From an uncultured Lachnospiraceae bacterium (GTDB taxonomy: Bacteria > Bacillota > Clostridia > Lachnospirales > Lachnospiraceae), in the NCBI GenBank assembly GCA_902762955.1, contig CACWQH010000001.1, positions 1 through 64,000 on the forward strand: a DNA stretch of 64,000 nt, in the 5' to 3' direction. Both the position numbers and the translations under genes were made by a program. A model generated the notes under the pieces. The model saw only the letters and a list, made by a program, of their open reading frames with translations. It was not told the origin of the DNA and did not search any database. Of this stretch, positions 38,674-48,659 are shown in pieces; position 1 is the first letter of the stretch, and the number at the start of each line of letters is the position of its first letter.

Positions 38674-41439
38674 TCAGATGTTTTCATTCCTTATGGTTTC
38701 AATTGTGTTTTGTTTATTTATCTTACTCATTGAATATCTCATTATACCTGCTATAAGCAAGAACACTACAAGTACAGCCATAATTACTGCCATGTAAGGA
38801 ACCGCAAATTCAAGTCCCTCATCCCTGCCAAGCTTTGTGTATATAATATATGATAACAAAAGTCCTAAAGGAAGTCCATACAATAAAGATTTTGTTCCCA
38901 TAAATGCACTTTCGAGCCTTATCATATGATTAAATTCCTTTGTGGTCATACCAACTGACTTAAGCATTGCAAATTCCTTTTTCCTAAGCTCCATGTTGGT
39001 TGTTATGGTATTAAATATATTGGTTATACCTATAAGCGAGATAACTATTATGAAACCATACAGGAATATCGCTACAAGTAAGAATAAATTTCTCATCTGT
39101 CTTGCGCTTTCCGCAACATTATCTATATATACACTATAATCTGCATCCTTAAACACTTTTTCAATATCATCCTGAAGCTTATCCGGCTTATCCGAGCTGT
39201 AAACTGCTGCAAGATCCGGAATATCCATCCCAACGCTGTTATAATACTCCTCTGATATTATTATAAAAGCTGAATACTCATTTACACAGAAAGGAAATGT
39301 ATCTGCCAAATATCCTATATCCAAATTTATTTCCTTATCTCCAAAAAGTGTACCGCTTAAAGAATCACCTTTAGCTGCTTTAAATTCTCTTGCTCTGTAT
39401 TTATGCTCCTTTCCATCCTCATCATAAGTCATTATCTTGATATTGTCTGCAAGAATTCCCTTATCATATACATCCTCATACTTAAGTCCAAGGGAATCAA
39501 TATAGCTTCTGTAGGTCTTATCATCCGGTACAATTACCTCAACATATATATCAGCCTCTTCCCCATCATACCACTCATCATATCTCAAAAGTTCCTTATA
39601 TTTATCCGAATATTTTAAGCTCGAATCATGTAGGGTTGTTTCTCTGTAAAATGCACATTCCTTTATATTATCGAAATTAGAGGTACTGTAAAGCTTTTCA
39701 TAAATCTCTTTATCGTCCGTAAATTGACCACCGCCTGTATAATGAGTATAAATGTTGACAGATACATCGTATTCACGTATATCAACCTGATGTCTGACCA
39801 GATTAAATGCCATCTTCATAAAGGATGAAAGTGCCACAAATATTATAACCGAAACAGTTATGGAAATGATGGTTGTACGGTACTTCTTTTTATTTCTCTT
39901 AAGGTTCTTATATGAAATCTCACCGCCCATACCAAATATCTTTTTGATAGGTTTAGGGCTCTTCAGTTTCTTGGCCTTAACCTTGATATCACCACTGTTT
40001 CTAATCGATACAATAGGTGAAACCCTTGAAGCCTTAAATGCACTTCTGAAGGCGGAAAGGTATATGGTAATCGCTCCAAGCATTATGGAAATAACTATCG
40101 CTATAACAGATGGGGAAAATACCAAAAAGCCCGTATTTCCAAAAAGCTCATCCACCATAAGCAGATTACTTACCTTAATAAGTATAAATGAAGCAAGCTC
40201 GCCGCAAAGTATACCAAGAGGAATACCTATCAATCCAAGTATAAGTGCCTCATACATAACATTTTTTCTGATCTGCTTTTTGGTTGCGCCGACACTTCTA
40301 AGCATGCCATATTCTCTGATTTTTTCAGTTATTGATATATCAAAGGAATTCTTGATGCAAAATACCGATGTAACAATTATTATAATGCAGACTATAACTA
40401 CCACGATACCGAAGCTGCCAAGAGTTTCCATGCTTAACGGATTATCTTCAAGTTCTATAAGATAGGGGTTAAAATCATATGAGTATCTTATATCCTTTAA
40501 CAGTTCAAAGATCTGTTGGTATTCCTCTTCGGAATTAAAATCACCGGTCTCATATTTTTCATATATTACGGCATCTATGCCCAATATACCTGCTGTAATC
40601 TTATATGCATCCTTTAAAACCTTTTTCTTATAACGTACGTAAACCTGGACCTTGCCCTTCATATCCTCTTCATCTATATGCGTTATAAATGTATAGCCCG
40701 GTGCTTCATAGTCCTCCATACTTGGTCTTTCACATATACCGACTACAGTATAGGTTTTTGTTTCTGTGTCTACAATGCTTTCGCTGTAGTCCTTATATTC
40801 ATCATATATTTCATCATCTGATACCTCGTCGGATGAATTTTCATTTTCTTTTGTATCTTCATCCGTTCCATCTTCCGAATCATCCTCTGTCATATACTCA
40901 AGCTCTGAACTTGTGATATAAGGATTATACTGTGTAAGCTCATTACCTTCACTATCCATTCTCTTTCCGACATCAAGAGTTATGGTATCACCTACGGAAA
41001 GACTGACTCTTCCGTTTGTCTTTAAATGTGTTGGTATAACAATCTCATTTTCATTTTCCGGAAATCTTCCCTCGACCAGATTGATTCCAAGCTTTTTTTC
41101 GGATTCATCTGTAAAGCCCATCACAAATGCGTAAGGCTTATATTCATTTTTTGAATCGGAAAGCACTGCATATCCTACATTTTCAACCAGATAGGTATCT
41201 TCAACACTTCTGTTGTTTTTGATATTAACAACTTCCTCGTAAGGCACATCTCTAAAGCTTACGTGATAATCTCCCTTTTGCCTTTTCTCATATTTAATCA
41301 TTGAATCGATAAAGCTTTGAAACATGGTTGCAACAGCTGTTATGAGTGCAACCGAAAGCATAATACCGATTATCGTAACAATCGTTCTTTTTTTATTTAA
41401 CTTTAAATCCTTTATTGTCAGCTTTTTAAGTACATTCAT
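38674..41439 (-). CDS. FtsX/MacB-type ABC transporter permease
   Basis: 921 residues built from two FtsX-like halves. The first starts with TM1 (TIVTIIGIMLSVALITAV), then a large extracellular domain to about residue 320 with an acidic insert rich in Asp/Glu/Ser near 190-220, then three helices. The second half begins near 520 (TIISITVSVIIFVALSSF) with another large extracellular domain and three C-terminal helices. The repeated EYGMLRSVGATKKQI and EFAMLKSVGMTTKEF are coupling-helix motifs of this family. Such transporters handle peptides, lipids or antimicrobial compounds rather than import nutrients. It starts 3 bp after the ATPase gene. Confidence 0.92.
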   Translation of the reverse strand: MNVLKKLTIKDLKLNKKRTIVTIIGIMLSVALITAVATMFQSFIDSMIKYEKRQKGDYHVSFRDVPYEEVVNIKNNRSVEDTYLVENVGYAVLSDSKNEYKPYAFVMGFTDESEKKLGINLVEGRFPENENEIVIPTHLKTNGRVSLSVGDTITLDVGKRMDSEGNELTQYNPYITSSELEYMTEDDSEDGTDEDTKENENSSDEVSDDEIYDEYKDYSESIVDTETKTYTVVGICERPSMEDYEAPGYTFITHIDEEDMKGKVQVYVRYKKKVLKDAYKITAGILGIDAVIYEKYETGDFNSEEEYQQIFELLKDIRYSYDFNPYLIELEDNPLSMETLGSFGIVVVIVCIIIIVTSVFCIKNSFDISITEKIREYGMLRSVGATKKQIRKNVMYEALILGLIGIPLGILCGELASFILIKVSNLLMVDELFGNTGFLVFSPSVIAIVISIMLGAITIYLSAFRSAFKASRVSPIVSIRNSGDIKVKAKKLKSPKPIKKIFGMGGEISYKNLKRNKKKYRTTIISITVSVIIFVALSSFMKMAFNLVRHQVDIREYDVSVNIYTHYTGGGQFTDDKEIYEKLYSTSNFDNIKECAFYRETTLHDSSLKYSDKYKELLRYDEWYDGEEADIYVEVIVPDDKTYRSYIDSLGLKYEDVYDKGILADNIKIMTYDEDGKEHKYRAREFKAAKGDSLSGTLFGDKEINLDIGYLADTFPFCVNEYSAFIIISEEYYNSVGMDIPDLAAVYSSDKPDKLQDDIEKVFKDADYSVYIDNVAESARQMRNLFLLVAIFLYGFIIVISLIGITNIFNTITTNMELRKKEFAMLKSVGMTTKEFNHMIRLESAFMGTKSLLYGLPLGLLLSYIIYTKLGRDEGLEFAVPYMAVIMAVLVVFLLIAGIMRYSMSKINKQNTIETIRNENI

Positions 41440-41442
41440 ATC

Positions 41443-42111
41443 CTATACCTCGCTTAACCTTCCATCTTCTATCCTGATAATCCTGTCTGCCATCTTGGCA
41501 ATCTCCATGTTATGTGTAATCATTACAATAGTTTGTGCTCTCTCCTTATTGGACTTCTTAAGCAGTGCAACTATCTCATCACTTGACTTTGAATCAAGAT
41601 TTCCTGTCGGCTCATCCGCAAGGATAATCGACGGATTGGTTATAAGCGCACGACCTATTGAAGTTCTCTGCTGCTGTCCTCCTGAAAGTTCATGAGGCAG
41701 ATGCTTTCTTCTGTCCGTAAGTCCCAAAAGCTTAAGCAGCTCGTCAAGATTCTTCTTATCTACATCCTTATTATCAAGTGAAAGAGGAAGAGTTATATTT
41801 TCCTCGACATTGAGTATAGGTATAAGATTATAAAACTGATATATAAGTCCTACCTGTCTTCTTCTAAAAATTGCCAGCTTGTCATCATCAAGCTCGGATA
41901 TATCCTTTCCGTCTATAATGACCTTCCCCGAAGTCGGTCTGTCTACACCACCGATAAGATGTAAAAGTGTTGACTTACCACTTCCCGATGCTCCCACTAT
42001 CGCTACAAACTCACCCTTTTCTACCGAAAAAGAAGCATGATCAAGCGCCACAACCTCGGCCTCATCCTTTCCGTATATCTTTGTTAAATCCTCTACTCTC
42101 AAAATTTCCAT
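41443..42111 (-). CDS. ABC transporter ATP-binding protein (MacB/LolD-like)
   Basis: 222 residues. Walker A GASGSGKST, Q-loop QFYNLIP, signature LSGGQQQRTSIGRAL, Walker B IILADEPTGNLD and H-loop VMITHNM. It pairs with the FtsX-type permease gene 3 bp downstream. Together with the following two-component genes it resembles antimicrobial-peptide-sensing modules, though the kinase here has an extracellular domain unlike BceS. ATG after AAGGGAG. Confidence 0.95.
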   Translation of the reverse strand: MEILRVEDLTKIYGKDEAEVVALDHASFSVEKGEFVAIVGASGSGKSTLLHLIGGVDRPTSGKVIIDGKDISELDDDKLAIFRRRQVGLIYQFYNLIPILNVEENITLPLSLDNKDVDKKNLDELLKLLGLTDRRKHLPHELSGGQQQRTSIGRALITNPSIILADEPTGNLDSKSSDEIVALLKKSNKERAQTIVMITHNMEIAKMADRIIRIEDGRLSEV

Positions 42112-42181
42112 ACTGAAACTCCCTTCTTAAACCCAGTGACAAAAAGCGCAATCCCTGCCACATCCTCATCATCTTAAACGC

Positions 42182-42215
42182 ATTATACAACACCCAAAGT
42201 TACAACAAAGTTACA
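42182..42215 (-). promoter_or_regulatory. Activator-type promoter of the ABC transporter operon
   Basis: A perfect TATAAT (42182-42187) lacks a -35 box. In its place are two direct copies of TGTAACTTTG (42195-42204 and 42206-42215) spaced by 11 bp, the layout of OmpR-family sites. The response regulator encoded at 37880-38542 is the obvious candidate to bind (inference). Confidence 0.65.
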
Positions 42216-42249
42216 CTGAAAAAAATGTCTTGCGCTCTTTTTACATAAT

Positions 42250-42480
42250 GAAAGCGCGAGACGGCGCAGGGTGTCCGGTGGACACCCGCTATGCGCGGAC
42301 TGTCGCTGGCGTCCGGTGGACGCCGTTTAGCGAAGAAGCGGAGAAGATCGAACCTTCGAGCCTATAGAACTTGTTATACAAGAAAAGAGCGCGAGACGGT
42401 GCTGCGTGCCGGTGGCACGCGTTTAGCACGGACCGAGTCGGCAGACGAGAAGATCGAACCTTCGAGCCCCAAGGGGGCTC
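42250..42480. repeat. Degenerate tRNA-like tandem units with CCACCGG-tip hairpins
   Basis: Downstream of tRNA-Gly (minus strand), two units of about 135-150 bp each end in GTCTCGCGC, the 3' end of the tRNA, and each holds a T-loop-like GAAGGTTCGATCTTC. Three GC-rich hairpins share the tip CCACCGG on different stems: GCGTGCC/GGCACGC, GGCGTCC/GGACGCC and GGGTGTCC/GGACACCC. Two carry a CTAAAC bulge like that of the fold-back elements. No complete cloverleaf remains. This accounts for most of the 635-bp gap between the ABC ATPase and the hybrid sensor. Confidence 0.75.
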
Positions 42481-42481
42481 G

Positions 42482-42535
42482 TTATGCAAGAAAAAAGGAT
42501 ACCTTCGAAGTAAGGTATCCTTTTTTCTTGCATAA
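42482..42535 (-). terminator. Terminator of tRNA-Gly
   Basis: Perfect 24-bp stem (42482-42505 with 42512-42535) with a 6-base loop. It includes AAAAAAGGATACCTT and AAGGTATCCTTTTTT, so the T-run is in the stem and follows the GC-containing part on either strand. Confidence 0.85.
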
Positions 42536-42539
42536 AAAG

Positions 42540-42611
<72 letters not shown>

Positions 42612-42746
42612 ATTTGCTTGCCGTTTCATAACGACAAGACATATATTAACATAATGTTTTGCCTGTGTCAACAAATTTTTCAAAAAAATCCCATATAAAA
42701 TCGTCGACATAATTCCCTTATATTTTCAAAATAATACGTTTAAAAA

Positions 42747-45700
42747 TCAGGAATTCAAATCAATATAAGTGGTAATCAGTTCATGTATCTTATCCTTATC
42801 GCCCTCACCGATACTTTCATTGAGCACCATGATAAAATCACCGTCTTCACCAATATATGCTTTACTGTTAATTACTTCTACAATCTCCTTCACTTTATCC
42901 GGATTATCATCATTTACAAACTTATCCAGCTTTTTAAGAAGTTCAATATCAACAAAGTCACTTTCACGAGCATCCAAAGAAGCCTCTGCTGCACCTACAA
43001 TATCCGCTGAATCAGCTTCATCCACAAGCTTCACCGAATCCGCAATATCCGATACATCTGCCAAAACTTTATCATCAGCTTCCTTTTTAGACTTCTCTTC
43101 CTCTGTCTTAACCTCATCTACTTCATCAACAAAGTCAAAATACTCTCCTATGTTATTCATAAGTCCGTCAAGGTGCTCGAGAAGCTTATCGTAATTATTG
43201 TTTAAATAAGTCTTGTTATCTGCATTGATAGCAGCCTCAATCCTTGCTGCCTCCTGAGAAAATGCATATGCACCCACATTGTAGCTGGAAGCCTTAAGGG
43301 TATGAATTCTTTGCTTGAACCATCTCGTATCAGATACTCCATGTGCTTCTATTATATCCTTAAGGTTACTGTTTTTCCTATAAAACGATCGCAGTATCTT
43401 ATTGAACACATCTATGCTTCCGCCTATTTTTTCTATAGCTTTTTTAATATTTATATCCTCTTCAAGCTTGGATAAGCCGTCGGCATACTTTGAATTTTTA
43501 ATATTTTCAACTACATTACTTGACTTTTCCTTAATCTTATCCTCCGGCAGACAATCTCTTAAAATAGCAGCCACCCTTCTTATATCCATAGGCTTAAGAA
43601 GCGTTCCCGTAAATCCGTTTTCCAAAAGTATGTCACTGTTATCGGAAACCGCATCATAATCGAGCGAAATAATAGGTAAAAGCAGATATTTTTCGCCATC
43701 AAGACTTCTTATCTCCTTCATGGTATCAGTACCGTTCATAATAGGCATAGCAAGATCCATAAATACAACATCATAGTCATTATTCATAACCATATCAATA
43801 GCTGCTATACCGGAATCAGCAGTATCTATCAGCATTTCAAAGCTTTCGAGAGTCTTAACCGAAACCTCACGGCTTACAAGCTCATCATCAACAACAAGTG
43901 CCTTTACCTCCGGAAGCCACATCTTATCCGCTATCTCCTGGGATACTATATCATCAATTCTTTCTCTTTCGTTATCTATCAAGGCTGCATCCGCTATACG
44001 CTGATTCAATGAAAGGGTAAAGTTTGAGCCTGCACCGTACACACTTTCAACAGATATATCTCCATCCAAAAGCCTTGAATATCCCTTTGCTATCGCAAGA
44101 CCTATTCCATCGCCCTTGCTTATATTATTTTTCCTGTTATCAACTATACTGTACACCTCAAAGATATCCGAAAGACGCTCTTCCTGGATACCGATTCCCG
44201 TATCGGAAATCGTATAGCTCATGCTGACCTCTTTATCATTATACTCATAAGCATCAACGGAAATTGTTATGGAACCTTCTTTTGTATACTGAATAGCATT
44301 ATCCAAAAATATCTTTAAAATGCTTTCAATCTTATCCTCATCGCCAATCAGATTATCTGAAATATTATCTCCAATTTCAACAAAAAGCTTGATATTTTCG
44401 GAATCTATTTTTTCCTTTGCATATTCGGAAAGATTAAACACTATAGATGATACCGAATATATCTCATTGGCAGTCTCAATCCTTCCTCCTTCAATTTTAG
44501 CAAGCAAAATGATATCATCAACCTTGTCAAGGATGCCGTTACCTATATCGTATATATCCTGTACATTTTCTCTGTAAGCATCCTCCTTATCCATAAGCTT
44601 TATTAGCTCATCCGCTTTTGAAACCATTGCATTCACCGGTGTCTTTATCTCATTACTCATATTGGCAAGATAATCATTTTTTGCGGTACTGGTCTTAATG
44701 ACCTCCTCATGCTCCTTGGAAAGCTCCTCCAAAGCCTTATTTTTATTTTTAATGCTCTTTCTCATTCTTAGGATTCCCACAACCATAAGAAGAACAACGA
44801 TTAATATTCCGCTAACAATCATAATCCTTGAAACCGGATTCTCAGTAAAGCGATTTTCCTTTTCAATTGTAAATGAAATCTCATTTTCACAAGGTGTACC
44901 ATCACCGTTATATGCATTTATGTGGAAGGTATAAACTCCTCCCTCAAGGTTTGTATAGACCGCCTGCATGGTATCATTTCCGGAGATATATAACGGTTCC
45001 TCGTCAAATCCCTCTAATCTATACTCGACCTGTATATCTCCTCTGTTTCTGTAACTGAAGACAGCAAAATCTATAGTGATTTTGGATGCATCACTTCCGA
45101 CATTTAAACCGTTTGCAAGGTCATCAAACTCATATCTTTGACCATCGACATCCACAGCGGTAACTCTGATTTTAGGTGCAATCTGGTTATATGAAATGTT
45201 TTTTGTGTCAAGGGAGCATATTCCGGTATTACAGCATATATATAGAATACCGTTTTTATTCATAAATGATTTACTATAGGTATTGATAGTTTTATTGAGA
45301 CCGTCATCAACATCAAAATATCTTCCGGAAATACCGTTAGAACCGAGCAATTCCTCCTCTGTGGTTCTTAAAACACCCATAGAGCTTATAATCCAGACAA
45401 AATCATCATTGATAATTAAATCATAGATATTATTTGAATACTCTATATTGGAAACAGACCTGTATGTATCATTGTAAAAGCCAAGACCGTTATCTGTTCC
45501 AATCCATACACCTTTTTCGCCCTCTTTTATCGATAAAATCATACCGGCATTCAAGCCGTTTTCCGAATCATATTTTTCCTTTATCTCACTGATATTTCTC
45601 TGGAATATATATAGCTCACCGCCATCTGTTCCGGCATAGATATATCCTTTTTTATCCTGGAAGATACAAAGCACATTGTCCTGCGCAAGTCCGTCCTTTT

Positions 45701-47120
45701 TTCCAAAGGTATGAAGCACCTCTCCGGTCTTACTGATTACAGCTATACCCTCGGTGGTTGCCGCAGCTATATTGCCATTATCAAGCTCTATACATGCATT
45801 TACGGAATTACTTGGAAGGCCTGTTCCTCTGGTGATGCTTAAAAGTGCATCCTCAATATTTTCCTCATTGAAATTATATTTTATAAGTCCATATTTTCTG
45901 TATGTACTTATCCATAGATTTCCTTCCGAATCAGTCATGATATCTCTTATACTTATGCCGTCTAATGCTTCCGTCAGAGCATTGGTTACTCTTTCACCGG
46001 TCATGCTGTATATGATAAGACCATCATCTGTACATATGTACTGGTTATTTTTATATACAAAAACTGCATTAACCATAGTTTCCTGCATACCGCTGTACAT
46101 GTTATAATCCACGAACTTACTCTTGGATAAAAGTAAAACTCCCATTCTGTATGAAGCGACCCAGTAATTTCCCTCATAATCTTCGATGATGTCCGACAGA
46201 TAGCTGTCGATTTCACACTCGGAAAGCTTTATAAATGTATTGCCAACGTCAAAAAAGCCTATACCGTTATCTGCACAGGTCCATATATATCCGTTGCTGT
46301 CAACAAAGATCTTATTGATTCCATAAAGCTCTGTCTCAAGCAGACTGAAATTATAGGCATTTCTTATTACGACTATATTTCTTCCCGATGTACCGGCATA
46401 AATTCTGTCATTTATTATAGTAATACAATTTAAATCATCACCGCCGGTCATCTCCTGGGTATTTATCACTTCATAATTATCATTACCGTTAAATATATAA
46501 AGGTCACTATTTCCGGATATAGCATATACCTTATCGCCATCGGTTGCCATTTTTCCGAATTCTATACCGGAAAGCTCATCCTCCATAAGCATATTAAGGG
46601 CAGCATTTCCATCCTCACCATCCGTCACAATATACATGCCCTTTGGCGTTGAGACAAAAATACTTCCGTCCCCGGTTTCACATATATCTGTTATGGTTTT
46701 TATACCGTCATAATACTCATTTTCAAGATGCTTATATTCTCCGTCCTTAAGGTAAAAAAGACCATAATTACCGGTGCCAATCCATACTCTTCCCGATGTA
46801 TCCTGCATAAGGCAGTTTATAGAATATACATCTGCACTATCTGTATTCCAAAGATTTATTGCCGCAAAGCTTGAACCGTTGTATCTGTACAATCCTCCAT
46901 CTGTTCCAATCCATATGTATCCCGATGAGGATTGAAGAATACAGTTAACCTCATTGTTTCCGATTCCGTTATTTTGATTATAAACAGTCTGATTATATGC
47001 CGAAAGGTATGTGTCCCTGGCATAGGTGTCACATGAATAATTAATTAAAGACACGAGAAAAAGGCATACCAAAAGGAATGCCTGAATTTTTCTCTTAAGT
47101 TTCATCTTATTAATTATCAT
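42747..47120 (-). CDS. Giant hybrid sensor: propeller sensor, HisKA lacking His, ATPase, receiver, Hpt
   Basis: 1457 residues. An N-terminal signal/membrane helix is followed by a periplasmic-type sensor of two-component propeller repeats (GYIWIGTDGGLYRYNG and many like it, to about 640). Then come a Y_Y_Y domain (about 690-765), a membrane helix (IVSGILIVVLLMVVGIL), and a HisKA domain. Its H-box reads YLANMSNEIKTPVNAM with Asn823 in the phospho-His position. The ATPase is intact (FLDNAIQYTKEG, DTGIGIQEE, GDGIGLAIAKG). The receiver has Asp1122 (VVFMDLAMP) and Lys in LLKPMD. The Hpt has His1273 (RIHTLKASSYNVG). An acidic tail closes it. No AraC output domain or partner regulator is adjacent. 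It follows the aminopeptidase by 10 bp. Confidence 0.93.
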   Translation of the reverse strand: MIINKMKLKRKIQAFLLVCLFLVSLINYSCDTYARDTYLSAYNQTVYNQNNGIGNNEVNCILQSSSGYIWIGTDGGLYRYNGSSFAAINLWNTDSADVYSINCLMQDTSGRVWIGTGNYGLFYLKDGEYKHLENEYYDGIKTITDICETGDGSIFVSTPKGMYIVTDGEDGNAALNMLMEDELSGIEFGKMATDGDKVYAISGNSDLYIFNGNDNYEVINTQEMTGGDDLNCITIINDRIYAGTSGRNIVVIRNAYNFSLLETELYGINKIFVDSNGYIWTCADNGIGFFDVGNTFIKLSECEIDSYLSDIIEDYEGNYWVASYRMGVLLLSKSKFVDYNMYSGMQETMVNAVFVYKNNQYICTDDGLIIYSMTGERVTNALTEALDGISIRDIMTDSEGNLWISTYRKYGLIKYNFNEENIEDALLSITRGTGLPSNSVNACIELDNGNIAAATTEGIAVISKTGEVLHTFGKKDGLAQDNVLCIFQDKKGYIYAGTDGGELYIFQRNISEIKEKYDSENGLNAGMILSIKEGEKGVWIGTDNGLGFYNDTYRSVSNIEYSNNIYDLIINDDFVWIISSMGVLRTTEEELLGSNGISGRYFDVDDGLNKTINTYSKSFMNKNGILYICCNTGICSLDTKNISYNQIAPKIRVTAVDVDGQRYEFDDLANGLNVGSDASKITIDFAVFSYRNRGDIQVEYRLEGFDEEPLYISGNDTMQAVYTNLEGGVYTFHINAYNGDGTPCENEISFTIEKENRFTENPVSRIMIVSGILIVVLLMVVGILRMRKSIKNKNKALEELSKEHEEVIKTSTAKNDYLANMSNEIKTPVNAMVSKADELIKLMDKEDAYRENVQDIYDIGNGILDKVDDIILLAKIEGGRIETANEIYSVSSIVFNLSEYAKEKIDSENIKLFVEIGDNISDNLIGDEDKIESILKIFLDNAIQYTKEGSITISVDAYEYNDKEVSMSYTISDTGIGIQEERLSDIFEVYSIVDNRKNNISKGDGIGLAIAKGYSRLLDGDISVESVYGAGSNFTLSLNQRIADAALIDNERERIDDIVSQEIADKMWLPEVKALVVDDELVSREVSVKTLESFEMLIDTADSGIAAIDMVMNNDYDVVFMDLAMPIMNGTDTMKEIRSLDGEKYLLLPIISLDYDAVSDNSDILLENGFTGTLLKPMDIRRVAAILRDCLPEDKIKEKSSNVVENIKNSKYADGLSKLEEDINIKKAIEKIGGSIDVFNKILRSFYRKNSNLKDIIEAHGVSDTRWFKQRIHTLKASSYNVGAYAFSQEAARIEAAINADNKTYLNNNYDKLLEHLDGLMNNIGEYFDFVDEVDEVKTEEEKSKKEADDKVLADVSDIADSVKLVDEADSADIVGAAEASLDARESDFVDIELLKKLDKFVNDDNPDKVKEIVEVINSKAYIGEDGDFIMVLNESIGEGDKDKIHELITTYIDLNS

Positions 47121-47130
47121 AAGCTCATCC

Positions 47131-48510
47131 TTAAGCTTCTTTCAAAAAAGCCTTATAACACTTGTATGCTTCATATATATCTGCCTTTGAAGTAACCTCC
47201 CAAGGTGCATGCATATTAAGAACAGCAACGCCACAGTCAATTACCTCCATACCATACAGTGAGAGTATATATGCTATGGTTCCGCCGCCACCTACATCAA
47301 CCTTTCCAAGCTCTGCAGTCTGAAAACATATATCATTGTCATCCATAATCTTTCTTATATCTGCAAGATACTCTGCATTTGCATCATTTGAACCCGACTT
47401 ACCTCTTGAACCGGTAAACTTGCTAAATACTACACCTCTTCCAAGATAAGATGCGTTATTTTTATCAAATGCACTGTCAAACAACGGATCATATCCGGCA
47501 TTTACATCAGATGAAAGCATCCTTGAAGCAGCTAAGCATCTTCTTAATTTTATATCACTGTAATCCCCCAGAAGATTTAGTATCTCGGCAACTGAATTCT
47601 CGAAGAATCTTGACTGCATGCCTGTCGCACCGACACTTCCTATCTCTTCCTTATCCGTAAGCAGACAGCAGGTAGTCTTTTTGACACCGTCCACCTCCAG
47701 CATAGCTTTAAGAGATGTAAATGCACAAACCCTGTCATCCTGTCCGTAAGACATAATCATGCTCCTGTCAACACCTGCTTCTCTCGATTTTCCCGCAGGA
47801 ACAACCTCAAGCTCCGCTGATATAAAATCCTCTTCTTCCATATCATAATTATCTTTAATGATATTTAATACATTTTTCTTAAATGCATCCTTTTCCTCAT
47901 CCTTTAAAGGTATACTGCCAAATAAGATATCGAGATTTTCACCCTCTATAACCTTATTTGCCTTCTTTTCCATCTGTTCCCCGGCAAGATGAATAAGTAA
48001 ATCCGTTACACAAAATACCGGATCATCCTCTTTTTCTCCTATGGAAATGTCGATAACCTTACCATCCTTTTTAACCACAACACCATGAATAGCCAAAGGA
48101 AGCGTTACCCACTGATATTTCTTTATACCACCATAATAATGCGTATCAAGATAAGCAAAATCACCTTTTTCATACAGTGGATTTTGTTTGATATCCATAC
48201 GCGGTGAATCAATATGTGCACCTAAAATATTTATTCCCTTTTCAAGAGGTAATTCACCGATATTGAACAAAGCAACGGTTTTATCCATGCATATATTATA
48301 TACCTTATCTCCTGCTTTAAGTGTCTTTCCTGACTCGATCATATCCGAAAGACTGACATATCCAAATGCTTTAGCAGACTTTATAATCTGCTTAACACAT
48401 TCTCTTTCGGTCTTACCGTTATCAAGAAAATCTCTATAGCCCACACTTAGTTCATCAAGTTCCTTTAAAGCCTTATCATCATAGGTTTTCCATGCATTCT
48501 TTCTTTCCAT
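47131..48510 (-). CDS. M18-family zinc aminopeptidase
   Basis: 459 residues. Cytoplasmic aminopeptidase I family, preferring acidic or neutral N-termini in known members. Metal and catalytic motifs: GAHIDSPRMDIKQNP, DKEEIGSVGATGMQS, SRGKSGSNDANAEY and VLNMHAPWEV. The start at MERKNAWKTYDD (48508-48510) follows GAGGTAAG; six more in-frame codons upstream are less likely. It lies 10 bp before the hybrid sensor, so the pair may be co-transcribed. Confidence 0.92.
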   Translation of the reverse strand: MERKNAWKTYDDKALKELDELSVGYRDFLDNGKTERECVKQIIKSAKAFGYVSLSDMIESGKTLKAGDKVYNICMDKTVALFNIGELPLEKGINILGAHIDSPRMDIKQNPLYEKGDFAYLDTHYYGGIKKYQWVTLPLAIHGVVVKKDGKVIDISIGEKEDDPVFCVTDLLIHLAGEQMEKKANKVIEGENLDILFGSIPLKDEEKDAFKKNVLNIIKDNYDMEEEDFISAELEVVPAGKSREAGVDRSMIMSYGQDDRVCAFTSLKAMLEVDGVKKTTCCLLTDKEEIGSVGATGMQSRFFENSVAEILNLLGDYSDIKLRRCLAASRMLSSDVNAGYDPLFDSAFDKNNASYLGRGVVFSKFTGSRGKSGSNDANAEYLADIRKIMDDNDICFQTAELGKVDVGGGGTIAYILSLYGMEVIDCGVAVLNMHAPWEVTSKADIYEAYKCYKAFLKEA

Positions 48511-48659
48511 CTTACTCTTACCTCGCAAAAATCATTTTAGAATAATATTAATTACTGCCACTGCTATTTACATAATAAAAGCAATAATATCTCTTATAAT
48601 TAATTCACAATATATTTTACCCTGTTTTAATGTCAGGTTATGCATAATCATATAATATA

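Noticed and set aside
39860..40465. A 201-codon hydrophobic + strand frame
   Set aside because: Shadow of the ABC permease gene on the other strand; no ribosome site.
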